Notes: generated by a model from the letters alone, not told the origin. Shown: positions 18,318-32,459, counted from the first letter of the stretch. The stretch: DNA of 64,000 bases from Nanchangia anserum (GCF_015240065.1 NZ_CP060506.1:496001-560000), one strand, 5' to 3'. Translations and numbers: made by a program.

Positions 18318-18353
18318 ACCCTAACGGTGGCGCACCGTTCGCTAGCCAGCGAA
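18318..18353 (-). promoter_or_regulatory. tetR promoter with two palindromes
   Basis: On the minus strand TAGGGT (18323-18318) is a likely -10. The perfect palindrome AACGGTG-gcg-CACCGTT (18323-18339) abuts it, and TTCGCT-agcc-AGCGAA (18338-18353) follows with 2 bp overlap. The positions suit an operator for the TetR protein. The site is also about 45 bp upstream of tRNA-Gln, which faces the other way. Confidence 0.5.
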
Positions 18354-18396
18354 GCGATTAGCCAGCGCGGCTTTCCGTATGAGAAACTAACGGCGG

Positions 18397-18467
18397 TCCG
18401 CCCTAGTGTAACGGCAGCACACAGGCTTTTGGTGCCTTGAGGTCCGGGTTCGAATCCTGGGGGCGGA
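18397..18467 (+). tRNA. tRNA-Gln (TTG)
   Basis: 71-nt cloverleaf: acceptor TCCGCCC pairs with GGGCGGA, the anticodon stem CAGGC/GCCTT encloses TTTTGGT with anticodon TTG, and the T-arm CCGGG-TTCGAAT-CCTGG is intact. CCA is not encoded. It stands alone, 81 bp upstream of prs. Confidence 0.95.
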
Positions 18468-18548
18468 GCGCCCGCGGTTACGCGAGTGCGCGCGGGCCGC
18501 CGCGCGCTCGTCTGCCGAAGCAGCGGCCAGGTAGGAGCACCCATCCCC

Positions 18549-19520
18549 ATGACCGGTATCCACACGTCCGGCGAAAAGCACCTGATGATCGTCCCCGGCC
18601 GCGCCTACCCGGAGCTGGCCGACAATATCGCCGCGGAGCTGGGTACCCAGGTCCTGCCGACAACGGCCTACGATTTTGCCAACGGCGAGATCTACGTTCG
18701 CTTCGGTGAGTCGGTGCGCGGCACCGACTGTTTTGTTATTCAGTCCCACACCCAGCCGCTCAACAAGTGGGTGATGGAGCAGCTCATCATGGTGGATGCG
18801 CTCAAGCGAGCCTCGGCCAAGCGGATCACCGTCGTCGCCCCCTGCTTCCCCTACGCGCGTCAGGATAAGAAGCACCAGGGCCGCGAACCCATCTCCGCCC
18901 GCCTCATGTTCGACCTGTTCAAGCAGGCCGGTGCCGACCGCATCATGGCGGTCGATCTGCACGCCTCGCAGTCGCAGGGATTCTTCGACGGCCCGGTCGA
19001 TCACCTGTTGGCGATGCCCGTGCTACTCGAGCACGTGCGCACGCTCGTCCAAGATCGCCCCGTCGCCGTCGTCTCGCCCGATGCCGGTCGCATCAGGGTG
19101 GCCGAGAAGTGGGCGAACAAGCTGGGATCGACGGGGTTGGCGTTTGTCCACAAGACGCGCGACACGACCCGCCCCAACGTCGCGGTCGCCAATCGCGTCG
19201 TCGGCGACGTCGAGGGCAAGGTGTGTGTCCTCGTCGACGACATGATCGACACCGGCGGCACGATCGCCGAGGCCGTCAAGGTCCTGCGCAGCTGCGGCGC
19301 GCTGGAGGTCATCGTCGTCGCCACGCACGCGCTGCTGTCGGATCCGGCTGTCGAGCGGCTGTCGACGTGCGGGGCCAGCCACGTCGTCCTCACCGACACG
19401 CTGCCCATTCCCGAAAACAAGCGTTTCGATAACCTCACCGTGCTCTCGATTGCCCCGCTGCTGGCGAAGGCGATTCGCGCCGTGTTCGACGACGGCTCGG
19501 TGACGGCGCTGTTCGATTAG
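18549..19520 (+). CDS. prs: Ribose-phosphate pyrophosphokinase
   Basis: Makes PRPP from ribose 5-phosphate and ATP for nucleotide, NAD, histidine and tryptophan synthesis. The 323-residue class I enzyme shows the ATP loop PYARQDKKHQGREPISA, the catalytic flexible loop HKTRDTTRPN and the PRPP-binding VCVLVDDMIDTGGTI. The ATG at 18549 follows AGGTAGGAG by 10 nt. In many actinobacteria glmU lies between tRNA-Gln and prs; here it is missing and the 81-bp gap holds only a GC-rich sequence. Confidence 0.97.
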   Translation: MTGIHTSGEKHLMIVPGRAYPELADNIAAELGTQVLPTTAYDFANGEIYVRFGESVRGTDCFVIQSHTQPLNKWVMEQLIMVDALKRASAKRITVVAPCFPYARQDKKHQGREPISARLMFDLFKQAGADRIMAVDLHASQSQGFFDGPVDHLLAMPVLLEHVRTLVQDRPVAVVSPDAGRIRVAEKWANKLGSTGLAFVHKTRDTTRPNVAVANRVVGDVEGKVCVLVDDMIDTGGTIAEAVKVLRSCGALEVIVVATHALLSDPAVERLSTCGASHVVLTDTLPIPENKRFDNLTVLSIAPLLAKAIRAVFDDGSVTALFD

Positions 19521-19677
19521 GCGTGATCTGCGCCGCGAAAGTGGCGGATGCGCGGTGGTCTTCGCTACCGTGCACTGTGTGCCTCGGCGAGGGAGTCTCA
19601 TCTCCGTGATCGACGCGGCCGTGGTGAATCCACGTCCTTCCGGGGCTGACTGACCGATCAGACTGAAGGAGGCCACC

Positions 19678-20292
19678 ATGGCTGCTATTGCTCTCACCGC
19701 CGAGCTTCGCGAGGAGACCGGCAAGGGCGCTGCCCGCCGCGCCCGTCGCGCCGGCAAGCTCCCCGCCGTCATCTACTCCTCGGACACCGAGACCCGCTCG
19801 CTGTACCTGCCTGCGCACGAGACGTTCCTCATCGTCAAGGACAACGCGAACGCCCTCGTGTCGCTGACGATCGGTGACGAGAAGCAGCTGGCGCTCGTGA
19901 AGGCGATCCAGCGTCACCCCGTGCGCCGCGACATCCTCCACGTCGATCTGCTCGCGGTCTCGCGCACCGAGAAGGTCGACGTCGACGTGGCCATCGAGGT
20001 CACGGGTGAATCGGCCCCCGGGACGATCCACGCTCAGGAAATGTTCGAGCTCGCGGTCTCCTGCCCGGCTATCGAGATCCCCGAGTCGATCGCGCTGTCG
20101 GTCGAGGGCCTCGAGGAGGGCTCGGTCCTGCGCGTCGGCGACCTCACGCTGCCCGAGGATGTCACGACGGACGTCGATCCCGAAGAGGTCGTCGTCTCCG
20201 TCATGATTCCGGAAGAGGAGCCCGAGCCCGAGACGGAAGAGACCGAGGGCGAAGAAGAGGGAGAGCCCGAGGCCGAGGACGAGGACGCCTAA
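19678..20292 (+). CDS. rplY: 50S ribosomal protein L25/general stress protein Ctc
   Basis: Binds 5S rRNA. The 204-residue long (Ctc/TL5) form has an N-terminal L25 barrel (LTAELREETGKGAARRARRAGKLPAVIY, HPVRRDILHVDLLAV) and a C-terminal beta domain, then a very acidic tail of about 30 residues rich in Glu. AAGGAGG precedes the ATG at ideal spacing. The 157-bp upstream region holds a possible -10 (TACCGT near 19566) and a leader of about 100 nt, for which I recognise no known riboregulator. An inverted repeat follows the stop. Confidence 0.95.
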   Translation: MAAIALTAELREETGKGAARRARRAGKLPAVIYSSDTETRSLYLPAHETFLIVKDNANALVSLTIGDEKQLALVKAIQRHPVRRDILHVDLLAVSRTEKVDVDVAIEVTGESAPGTIHAQEMFELAVSCPAIEIPESIALSVEGLEEGSVLRVGDLTLPEDVTTDVDPEEVVVSVMIPEEEPEPETEETEGEEEGEPEAEDEDA

Positions 20293-20306
20293 ATCCTTAT
20301 TCATCG

Positions 20307-20339
20307 TGCGGGGCGGGTGGGTCAACCACTCGCCCCGCA
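20307..20339 (+). terminator. Terminator-like hairpin after rplY
   Basis: Arms TGCGGGGCGGGTGG and CCACTCGCCCCGCA pair over 14 bp with one G-T wobble around a 5-nt loop; no long U-tract. It lies between rplY and pth. Confidence 0.7.
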
Positions 20340-20365
20340 TGCTATGACGAGCAGATAGGAGCGCC

Positions 20366-20962
20366 ATGAGCGACACGTGGGTCATCGTTGGCCTGGGCAA
20401 CCCGGGTGCGGAGTATGCGGGGACGCGACACAACCTCGGTCACGACGTCATCGGCGTTCTCGCCGATCGGATGGGGGTACGTCTCAAGCGCCACCGCGGG
20501 ATCGCCCACATCGGCGAGGGACGCGTCGGCATCGGTGCGTCCGGAGGACCGGGCCCGCGCTGCGTCATAGCGACGCTACAGTGCTTCATGAACGTCTCGG
20601 GTGGACCGACGAAGCAGCTCCTCGACTATTTCCACGTCGACGCCACCGCTCGCCTTCTCGTCGTCCACGATGAACTCGACCTCGAGGCCCATGACATCCG
20701 CCTCAAGCGCGGCGGGGGAGAGGGCGGCCACAACGGGTTGCGCTCAATCTCGCAGGCCCTGGGGACTCGCGACTACGCGCGGCTTCGCCTCGGGATTGGG
20801 CGCCCACCCGGACGCCAAGACCCGGCCGACTACGTGCTCGGCAAGATTGCGCCGAAGCAGCGCGCTGACTGGGAGGTGACGTTTGAGCGGGCCGCCGACG
20901 TGTGCGTCGACGTCGTGACGAGCGACTTCGCCGCGGCTCAGCAGCGCCTGCACACGGCGTGA
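20366..20962 (+). CDS. pth: Peptidyl-tRNA hydrolase
   Basis: Releases tRNA from prematurely dropped peptidyl-tRNA. The 198-residue protein has the N-terminal VGLGNPGAEYAGTRHNLGHDVI with the catalytic His, then QCFMNVSGGP, VVHDELDLEAHDIRLKRGGGEGGHNGLRSI and RLRLGIGRPPGRQDPADYVL, covering the family motifs in order. AGGAG lies 5 nt before the ATG. It follows rplY, as in many actinobacteria, and mfd comes next, 38 bp later with its own promoter. Confidence 0.97.
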   Translation: MSDTWVIVGLGNPGAEYAGTRHNLGHDVIGVLADRMGVRLKRHRGIAHIGEGRVGIGASGGPGPRCVIATLQCFMNVSGGPTKQLLDYFHVDATARLLVVHDELDLEAHDIRLKRGGGEGGHNGLRSISQALGTRDYARLRLGIGRPPGRQDPADYVLGKIAPKQRADWEVTFERAADVCVDVVTSDFAAAQQRLHTA

Positions 20963-20988
20963 AAATGGCCCCTCTCGAGCGCGATCCC

Positions 20989-20994
20989 TACACT
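20989..20994 (+). promoter_or_regulatory. mfd -10 element, leaderless type
   Basis: TACACT ends 6 nt before GTG 21001. It rules out the longer in-frame starts at 20902 and 20965, which would overlap pth or lie in the promoter. Confidence 0.6.
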
Positions 20995-21000
20995 GGCCGG

Positions 21001-24552
<3,552 letters not shown>

Positions 24553-24589
24553 CATGAGGACGAATGAGCGGCCACGAAAGGGAAAGCAG

Positions 24590-25132
24590 ATGAAGGCTCC
24601 TCGCGTTTTGGTGATGGCGATGGCAGGCGTCGCGCTTGCCGCCTCTGTGACGGGGTGCCAGGCCCCCGGCTCCGACCGTCAAGCGCTGTCATTTGCCGGT
24701 CACAGCTACACCGAGGGGCAGGTCAGCGAGACGACTCGCCAACTCAACGAGCTGGTTTCTGCCAGCAATGCGGGGCAGGGCGCGCCGATGAAGTTCTCGC
24801 GCATTCAGACGATGACCCTGCTCATGTACAGCCCGATCATCGACAACGCCCTGGCACCCGAACAGGAACAGGTCGTCGATGCGCAGCTCAAGGCGTTGGC
24901 CGCGGTGGCGCCCGAGGCCGGCACGCCGACATCGACGACGAAGGAAGCCTTCCGCAATTTCCTCGTCGTCCAGAGCGACTCGATGGGGATCTACACGACT
25001 CAGGTCCAGCAGCTCGTGGCGGCCAATCCCCCGAAGTTCTCGTCGCGCTACGGTCACGTTGATGACTCGCAGCTGCTGCCGATGCCGAACTTCGGTGGCG
25101 GCGTTGCCTATGCCCCGAAGACGCAGGGCTAG
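24590..25132 (+). CDS. SurA-N-like lipoprotein
   Basis: A 180-residue exported lipoprotein. The signal peptide (APRVLVMAMAGVALAAS) ends in a lipobox SVTGC, so the mature protein would be anchored through Cys24. The mature part (LSFAGHSYTEGQVSETTRQLNELV) resembles the N-terminal domain of SurA/parvulin chaperones, but no PPIase domain follows. GGGAAAG precedes the ATG; the promoter -10 TAGCAT (24550-24555) lies at the end of mfd. A SurA-like gene after mfd is familiar in actinobacteria as I remember it. A role in folding exported proteins is inference. Confidence 0.75.
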   Translation: MKAPRVLVMAMAGVALAASVTGCQAPGSDRQALSFAGHSYTEGQVSETTRQLNELVSASNAGQGAPMKFSRIQTMTLLMYSPIIDNALAPEQEQVVDAQLKALAAVAPEAGTPTSTTKEAFRNFLVVQSDSMGIYTTQVQQLVAANPPKFSSRYGHVDDSQLLPMPNFGGGVAYAPKTQG

Positions 25133-25156
25133 CACGCGCGCGCTTTAGCCGAGATC

Positions 25157-25199
25157 ACGCCCCGGCCGGGACCATAGTCACTCCCCGGTCCGGGGCGTT
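25157..25199 (+). terminator. Terminator after the SurA-like lipoprotein gene
   Basis: CGCCCCGG-CCGGG pairs with CCCGG-t-CCGGGGCG around a short loop, with one bulge, followed by TTGGT. Confidence 0.65.
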
Positions 25200-25274
25200 G
25201 GTCGTGCCGTGCGCGCGGATACCGCCGCCGATTGGCCCCGGGCTGCGCATCGGCGACGAAACGTATTAGCGTTA

Positions 25275-27230
<1,956 letters not shown>

Positions 27231-27295
27231 CCACGTCGCGGCGGGGCACCCCGGCCGAGGGAGCGAACCGAAGTGCCGACGAAGGAGGGCAAGTG

Positions 27296-27836
27296 ATGGG
27301 TGAGGCCCGCTGACGTTATCGGGATGGTCGAGCGCGGACGCTGCCCAGGTGCGCGACCAGCTGGGGCGGGTGCCTCGCGGCGTCGTCGGGGTGGCTGCGC
27401 GCACGCACGCTGGCGACGTCGCCGTCGTGGCTACTGCTCCCCGCCTGACGACGGGTCACCATTCCCGACGACGTTCTACCTCACCCACTCCCCACCTCGT
27501 GAAGCTCGTCTCCACGCTGGAGGCCACGGGTCGATGAGCGAGTATCAGCGCCGGCTCGACGATCCCGATGCGCCCGGGCGTATCGGGATGCGCACGAGAC
27601 CTATATCCGTCAGCGAGCCGAGATCGGGCGGATCGCCGGCATCGCCGAGGTGGCCGAGATCGCCGGGATCTCCGCGGGCGGCATGCCCGAGCGCGTCAAG
27701 TGCCTGCACGCGCTCGTCGCTCACGCGCTCGCCTCCGGGCCGGGAATCAACCCCGTGGGCGACGACGTGTTGCGGCGCCTCGCGCGCGAGGGAACGTGGA
27801 AGCAAACCGGGATGGAGCGAGGAGGAACTCTCGTGA
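27296..27836 (+). CDS. DUF501 domain protein (several frameshifts as read)
   Basis: Recognisable in pieces over three frames: DQLGRVPRGVVGVAAR, ATAPRL, DGSPFPTTFYLTH, VKLVSTLEA, RAEIGRIAG and EIAGISAGGMPERVKCLHAL through GPGINPVGDDVLRRL. These are the conserved blocks of the actinobacterial DUF501 family that lies between ftsB and ppx. GAAGGAGGG precedes GTG 27293 and ATG 27296. At least four one-base changes are needed, the first a missing C near 27306. The stop TGA at 27834-27836 overlaps the ppx GTG by 4 bp. Function of the family is unknown. Confidence 0.78.
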
Positions 27837-28818
27837 AGACAGTTGCCGGCATCGATTGCGGAACCAATTCCGCGCGCCTGCTCATTTCGCGCGTCGAGGA
27901 CGGGCACCTGGGAGCCGACGTCGCGCGCGAGATGCGCATCACCCGACTTGGGCAGGGGGTCGATCGCACCGGCGTTCTGCGAGCCGACGCCCTCGAACGC
28001 ACATTCGCCGCGTTGCGCGGCTACACCCGCCAGATGGAGGAGCCGGAGTCGAGGCCGTGCGCGTCGTTGCCACTTCGGCCACGCGCGACGCGGCTAACTC
28101 GGACGACTTCGCCCGCGGTGTGCGCGAGATCCTTGGCGTCGACGCCGAGGTCGTCAGCGGGGAGGAAGAGGCGCGCCTGTCATTTCGGGGAGCGTGCACG
28201 AGCCTCGGTGACGATGTCGACGCGCCGATTTTGCTCGTCGATATCGGCGGAGGTTCCACGGAATTCGTTCGCGGCAGTCGCGACGTCAGCGCGGCGTGCT
28301 CGATGGACATGGGGTCGGTGCGCGTCTACGAGCGTTTCTTCGCCTCATTGGCGGATGAGTCCGCCGGCTCGATGACCCCGCGCAGCCCCGAGATGGCCCG
28401 CGCGCTGCGCGAGGCGACGCGAATGATCGACGGTCTCATCACCGAGGCCGAGCGTCAGGTGGATTTCGGTCGCGTGCGCAGCCTCGTCGGCGTTGCCGGT
28501 ACGGTCACGACGATCACGGCGCATGCCCTCGATCTCGATGCCTACGATCCCGATGCCATTGACGGGACGCGGCTGAGCCTGGCCCAGATTCAGCGCTCGT
28601 GTAACTGGCTGCAAAACGCCGACGTCGCGCAGCGGCGCGAACTCGGATTCATGCCGCCGGGGCGCGAAGACGTCATCGGTGCCGGTGCGCTCATTTGGTC
28701 GCGCATCGTCGACCGGGTCGCGAAAGCTCGCCAGGACGAGGGCGGCGACATCGGTGACGTCGTCACGGCCGAGCACGACATTCTCGACGGCATCACCGCG
28801 TCGGTGCTCGAGCGCTAG
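27833..28818 (+). CDS. ppx: Exopolyphosphatase/pppGpp phosphohydrolase (one frameshift as read)
   Basis: Ppx/GppA protein of the ASKHA fold, hydrolysing polyphosphate or pppGpp. The N-terminal phosphate-1 motif is AGIDCGTNSARLLI, then ITRLGQGVDRTG; after the shift come RVVATSATRDA, the VVSGEEEARLSF loop, VDIGGGSTEFV and GVAGTVTTI. A missing base near 28045 (GAGGAGCC for GAGGAGGCC) breaks the frame; the rest is clean to ASVLER. Intended length is about 328 residues, the short actinobacterial form. GTG 27833 follows GAGGA and overlaps the DUF501 stop. Confidence 0.9.
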
Positions 28819-28822
28819 GCCG

Positions 28823-30229
28823 TCACTCGGTTTCAGCCTCAGCGCGGATGCGGCGCACCCGCAACGTCAGCAGGATCGCGCCGATGATCGTCGAGAGGAA
28901 CGTGCCGAGGACGACCCCCAGTGAGCCGGCCTGCGTCCGCGTCTCATCGCCGGTAAAGGCGAGGTGCGAGAGCAGCAGGGCGACGGTGAAGCCGATACCG
29001 GCGACGAACGAGATCGGCATGATGTCGCGCAGCTTCACGCCCTTGCCCAGCGTGAGGGGCGTGAGGGCATACATGAAGGTCACCGACCCGAAGATTCCGA
29101 GGAACTTCCCGATCGGCAACGCCAGCGCCACCGACAGCGTCACCGGGTTGGTGAGCATCGCCGAGGGGCCGCCGGGGGAATCGATGATGTCGACGCCCGC
29201 GGCAAAGAACGCGAAAATCGGTACGGCCAACCCCGCCGAGAACGGGTTGACGGCCTCGGTCAGGCGCTCGGTCATGGGCTCGTGATCGTTCCCCACGCGC
29301 GAGGCCGGGACGACCATCCCCAGGAGCACGCCCGCGATGGTTGCGTGGATGCCGGATGCGTGCATGAAGTACCAGCACACGACGCCGATGGGTAGCAGGA
29401 TCCACCACGCGACGATGCCGCGACGCACCACCAGCGAGAAGACGACGGCGGCGACGATGGCGAGCGCCAGGTTGATGAGCAGCGGGGCGATCTCGCCCGA
29501 GGAATAGAACAGGGCGATGACGATGATGCCCCCAAGATCGTCCGCCACGGCGAGGGTCAACAGGAACGTTCGCGCAGCCAGCGGCATCCCGCGGCCAAAG
29601 ATCTGCAAGATGGCGACGGCGAAGGCAATGTCCGTGGCCGTGGGGATCGCCCAGCCGTGCCAGGCAGAATCGCCGGTGAGCGCGGTGACGAGACAGTAGA
29701 TGAGGGCGGGCCCGGCCATCCCGAAGAGGGCGGCGATGATCGGCATCGCCGCGGTGCGCGGATCGCGTAGCGAGCCGTTGACGAACTCCTGCTTGAGCTC
29801 GAGGCCGACGACGAAGAAGAACAGCACGAGCACGCCGTCTTGAGCCCAGTGGGCAACCGACATCTTGAGGTTGATCGCCGAGATCCCGATCTCGGCGTGG
29901 GAGAGGGCGAAGTAGGCCTCGCGGATCGGCGAATTCGCGACGATGAGCGCGAGGACGGCCAACACGATGAGGAGGAGGCCGGCGACGATGTCGTTGGCCA
30001 GGGCCCCCTTGATGCGTCCCCACAGCCCCGTGGACTCGTAGTCGGTGGGGGAGTCCGAATACGGGAAGTTGAGATCCTCGTAGTGATCGGGGAAGGGCGA
30101 GCGCAGATCCCCGCTGCGCGACTTCTCCCCGGAATAGGCTCGCGAATAGCGCTCAGCAAAATCCTTCTGAGCCCGGGCGAGCTTGGCGTCGGGTTGCGAA
30201 TTATCCGCCTGCTTCCTCGAATCGGTCAT
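28823..30229 (-). CDS. nhaA: Na+/H+ antiporter NhaA
   Basis: Exports Na+ in exchange for protons at the cell membrane. The 468-residue protein has a charged N-terminal extension of about 65 residues and then the multi-helix NhaA fold: AHWAQDGVLVLFFFVVGLELKQEF, the ion-binding ATDIAFAVAIL and LAVADDLGGIIVIALFY (paired Asp of the transport site), and GIHATIAGVLLGMVVP. The start is fixed by TAGGAT 6 nt upstream of the ATG. It converges with ppx, with only 4 bp between the stops and no terminator visible there. Confidence 0.96.
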   Translation of the reverse strand: MTDSRKQADNSQPDAKLARAQKDFAERYSRAYSGEKSRSGDLRSPFPDHYEDLNFPYSDSPTDYESTGLWGRIKGALANDIVAGLLLIVLAVLALIVANSPIREAYFALSHAEIGISAINLKMSVAHWAQDGVLVLFFFVVGLELKQEFVNGSLRDPRTAAMPIIAALFGMAGPALIYCLVTALTGDSAWHGWAIPTATDIAFAVAILQIFGRGMPLAARTFLLTLAVADDLGGIIVIALFYSSGEIAPLLINLALAIVAAVVFSLVVRRGIVAWWILLPIGVVCWYFMHASGIHATIAGVLLGMVVPASRVGNDHEPMTERLTEAVNPFSAGLAVPIFAFFAAGVDIIDSPGGPSAMLTNPVTLSVALALPIGKFLGIFGSVTFMYALTPLTLGKGVKLRDIMPISFVAGIGFTVALLLSHLAFTGDETRTQAGSLGVVLGTFLSTIIGAILLTLRVRRIRAEAETE

Positions 30230-30235
30230 GGGGGC

Positions 30236-30241
30236 ATCCTA
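30236..30241 (-). promoter_or_regulatory. nhaA -10 element, leaderless type
   Basis: TAGGAT on the minus strand, 6 nt (GCCCCC) before the ATG at 30229; no Shine-Dalgarno. Confidence 0.55.
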
Positions 30242-30308
30242 TCGGGTAGCCGTGAGCGCGGGCCGGGGCATTTGCCTGGTAGGGGCAAAGCGGCGACACT
30301 AGAGGCGC

Positions 30309-30382
30309 GCCCCCATAGCCCAATCGGTAGAGGCAACCGACTTAAAATCGGTCAAGTGTCGGTTCGAGCCCGACTGGGGGTA
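30309..30382 (+). tRNA. tRNA with UAA anticodon (tRNA-Leu by anticodon), short variable region
   Basis: 74-nt cloverleaf: acceptor GCCCCCA/TGGGGGT (first pair G-U), anticodon stem ACCGA/TCGGT enclosing CTTAAAA with anticodon TAA, variable region CAAGT, and T-arm GTCGG-TTCGAGC-CCGAC. By anticodon it reads UUA (Leu). Leu tRNAs normally have a long variable arm (class II), while this one is class I and resembles tRNA-Lys in its body. CCA is not encoded. It stands alone, divergent from nhaA. Confidence 0.85.
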
Positions 30383-30456
30383 CAGCACCCCTCGATGAAG
30401 ATGGGCTTGGGCAACTAGACTGGCAGCAGCCGAGCACGACCGAAGGAGAGCCCACT

Positions 30457-31326
30457 ATGGCGAATCCCGTGATGACGACACTCGAGACCCAATCGCGTTC
30501 ACGCACGCCGGCGGGCTACCCGACGATGCCGGGCTACACCCCCGGGCGCGGCCCCGTCCCGGATCTGCACACCGGCTCCGACGATTTCTCCCACTTCGAG
30601 CAGGTCTACGCGTCGCGCCCGGCCGATAACGTCGATCGCGGCCGCGTGAGCATCGACGACATCATCATGCGCACGGGCGGCCTCTTTCTGGCGCTCGTGG
30701 CGGCGGCGGCGCTCGCCTGGCACACGGCGGCGGTGGCTCCGCGCCTCTCCCTGACCCTGCTCATGGGCGGTCTCGTGATCGGGCTCGTCCTCGGCATCGT
30801 CAACTCGGTCAAGAAGCGGCCCTCGCCGGCTCTCATCGTCGCCTACGCGGTGGCCGAGGGGGTCCTCCTCGGCGCGCTTAGCGCGTTCATCGATCTGGTC
30901 TACCCGGGCATCGCAATCCAGGCCGTCGTGGCGACGCTGTGCGTCTTTGCCGTGACGCTCGTGGCCTACAAGATGCGCATCGTGCGCTCCAGCCCGAAGC
31001 TGCGACGCATGCTCAGCATCGGCTTGATCGGACTCATGGTCTACTACGGCGCTTCCGCGTTGCTCCAGCTCACCGGCCTCACCGGCTCACCGCTGGGCAC
31101 CCAGACGATCATGGGATTCCCGCTCGGCCTCGTCGTCGGTCTCATTGCCCTCGTCCTCGCCGTCATGTCGTTGATTTCCGACTTCGACGTCGCCGAGCGC
31201 TGCGTCCAGGCCGGGATGCCGCGTGAAGTCGCGTGGACGTGTGCCTTCGGTCTCATCGTCACCCTCGTGTGGCTCTACACGGAGCTTCTGCGACTGCTGC
31301 AGTACCTGCGGATCATGTCGAATTAG
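30457..31326 (+). CDS. Bax inhibitor-1/YccA family membrane protein
   Basis: A 289-residue integral membrane protein. A polar Pro/Gly-rich N-terminus (about 65 residues) precedes seven predicted helices, starting with GGLFLALVAAAALAWHTAAVA and including the conserved AVAEGVLLGALSAFID and the late DFDVAE segment before VAWTCAFGLIVTLVWLYTELLRLL. This is the TMBIM/BI-1 family; members can act as Ca2+ leak channels or protease regulators, but the bacterial role is unclear. TAGACT (about 30416) is the likely -10 and AAGGAG precedes the ATG. Confidence 0.9.
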   Translation: MANPVMTTLETQSRSRTPAGYPTMPGYTPGRGPVPDLHTGSDDFSHFEQVYASRPADNVDRGRVSIDDIIMRTGGLFLALVAAAALAWHTAAVAPRLSLTLLMGGLVIGLVLGIVNSVKKRPSPALIVAYAVAEGVLLGALSAFIDLVYPGIAIQAVVATLCVFAVTLVAYKMRIVRSSPKLRRMLSIGLIGLMVYYGASALLQLTGLTGSPLGTQTIMGFPLGLVVGLIALVLAVMSLISDFDVAERCVQAGMPREVAWTCAFGLIVTLVWLYTELLRLLQYLRIMSN

Positions 31327-31387
31327 TCCCACGCTCACCGCGTCGGCGCTCGACCTCACGGCGATGCCGACACCGGGCAGGAGAAAC

Positions 31388-31888
31388 ATGACCATCATCG
31401 TTCGCCGCCCCGCTCTCACCGATGCCGCCGGTGCGGGCATGGCTGCCGCCCTCATCGCCCGTCACCACCTGGGCGATCGGGTCGACGACGCGTATTGGCG
31501 CGACCATGGTGAAGAAGCCGAGGTCCAGCGCTGGCACGACATTTTCCTGTCGCCGCTCCACGGCACGCGCATCGCGCTCGCGCTCACTCATCGTCGCGTC
31601 GTCGGTATCTGCGCGATGGCGCCGGTGGGGCGAAACGATCGTTCGGGTGAACTGGCGGCGCGCGAGCGCGAACTGTTCTATTTCGGGGTTCTGCCCGACT
31701 TCGCCACCGACGACCTCTATCAGCGCCTCCTCGATTTCGTCGTCGCCGACCGCGGCCCTGTCCAGGCGTGGGTGTGGCGCGACGATCGGACGATCCGTCG
31801 TTTCCTCCGCCTCAACGGCTTCACGCTGGATGGGATGAGCCTCAGCGATCCCGAGACGGGTCTGGAATATTCGCGTCTCGTTCGCTAA
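31388..31888 (+). CDS. GNAT-like acetyltransferase
   Basis: A 166-residue protein with a weak GNAT pattern: TIIVRRPALTDAAGAGMAAALIARHH at the start, a central strand VVGICAMAPVG, ELFYFGVLPDFATDDLYQRLLDFVV in the acetyl-CoA region, and RTIRRFLRLNGFTLDGMSL near the end, as in acetyltransferase C-termini. The usual Q/RxxGxG/A loop is not clear, so activity is uncertain. AGGAG lies 5 nt before the ATG. Its 3' end overlaps the convergent msrA by 47 bp. Confidence 0.65.
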   Translation: MTIIVRRPALTDAAGAGMAAALIARHHLGDRVDDAYWRDHGEEAEVQRWHDIFLSPLHGTRIALALTHRRVVGICAMAPVGRNDRSGELAARERELFYFGVLPDFATDDLYQRLLDFVVADRGPVQAWVWRDDRTIRRFLRLNGFTLDGMSLSDPETGLEYSRLVR

Positions 31889-32459
31889 GGGCGCAGCTGA
31901 CGCCGGTGCCACGGAGCCCGCAGTAGCCGAGAGGATTCTTCGCCAGGTATTGCTGGTGATCGTCTTCGGCCAACCAGAAGGTCCGGTTGGGGTCGGGACC
32001 GCACACCTCGGTGGTGACGGCGGGGAATCCCCGAGCCGCAAGGGCCTGTGCGAAGCGCTCGCGCGCGCCTGACGCCGTGGCGGCGTCGGCCTCGGTGGAG
32101 GCGAAGATCATCGAGCGATACTGCGGCCCGACATCGTTGCCCTGGCGCAGCCCCTGTGTCGGGTCGTGATTGTCGAAAAACACCTGAAGCAGTTCGGTCG
32201 TCGTGATCTGGGCGGGGTCGAAGACGATGCGCACCGTTTCTGCGTGACCGGTGTCGCCCCGGCACACATCCCGGTAGGTGGGGTTGGCGAGGTGGCCGCC
32301 CTCATACCCGACGGCCGTGCAATACACGCCAGGCAGCGTCCAAAAGGCCCTCTCCGCACCCCAGAAACATCCCATAGCGACGTCGAGGATGCGGCAGGAG
32401 GCAGGGGCGTCGTCAATGCGGGTGCCGAGGACGACGTGTGGGGCGGGGCGATACGTCAT
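31842..32459 (-). CDS. msrA: Peptide methionine-S-sulfoxide reductase
   Basis: Repairs methionine S-sulfoxide in proteins. The catalytic motif MGCFWGAERAFW (Cys) starts near residue 30, followed by VGYEGGHLANPTYRDVCRGDTGHAE, FFDNHDPTQGLRQGNDVGPQYRS and the C-terminal KNPLGYCGLRGTGVSC with resolving cysteines. 205 residues is normal. AAAGGA precedes the ATG. The last 15 codons run under the convergent GNAT gene, which is unusual but leaves both motif sets intact. Confidence 0.95.
   Translation of the reverse strand: MTYRPAPHVVLGTRIDDAPASCRILDVAMGCFWGAERAFWTLPGVYCTAVGYEGGHLANPTYRDVCRGDTGHAETVRIVFDPAQITTTELLQVFFDNHDPTQGLRQGNDVGPQYRSMIFASTEADAATASGARERFAQALAARGFPAVTTEVCGPDPNRTFWLAEDDHQQYLAKNPLGYCGLRGTGVSCALSERDANIPDPSRDR

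Noticed and set aside
18468-18548. A terminator or small RNA between tRNA-Gln and prs
   Set aside because: Only a GC-rich repetitive stretch with no clear stem plus U-tract.
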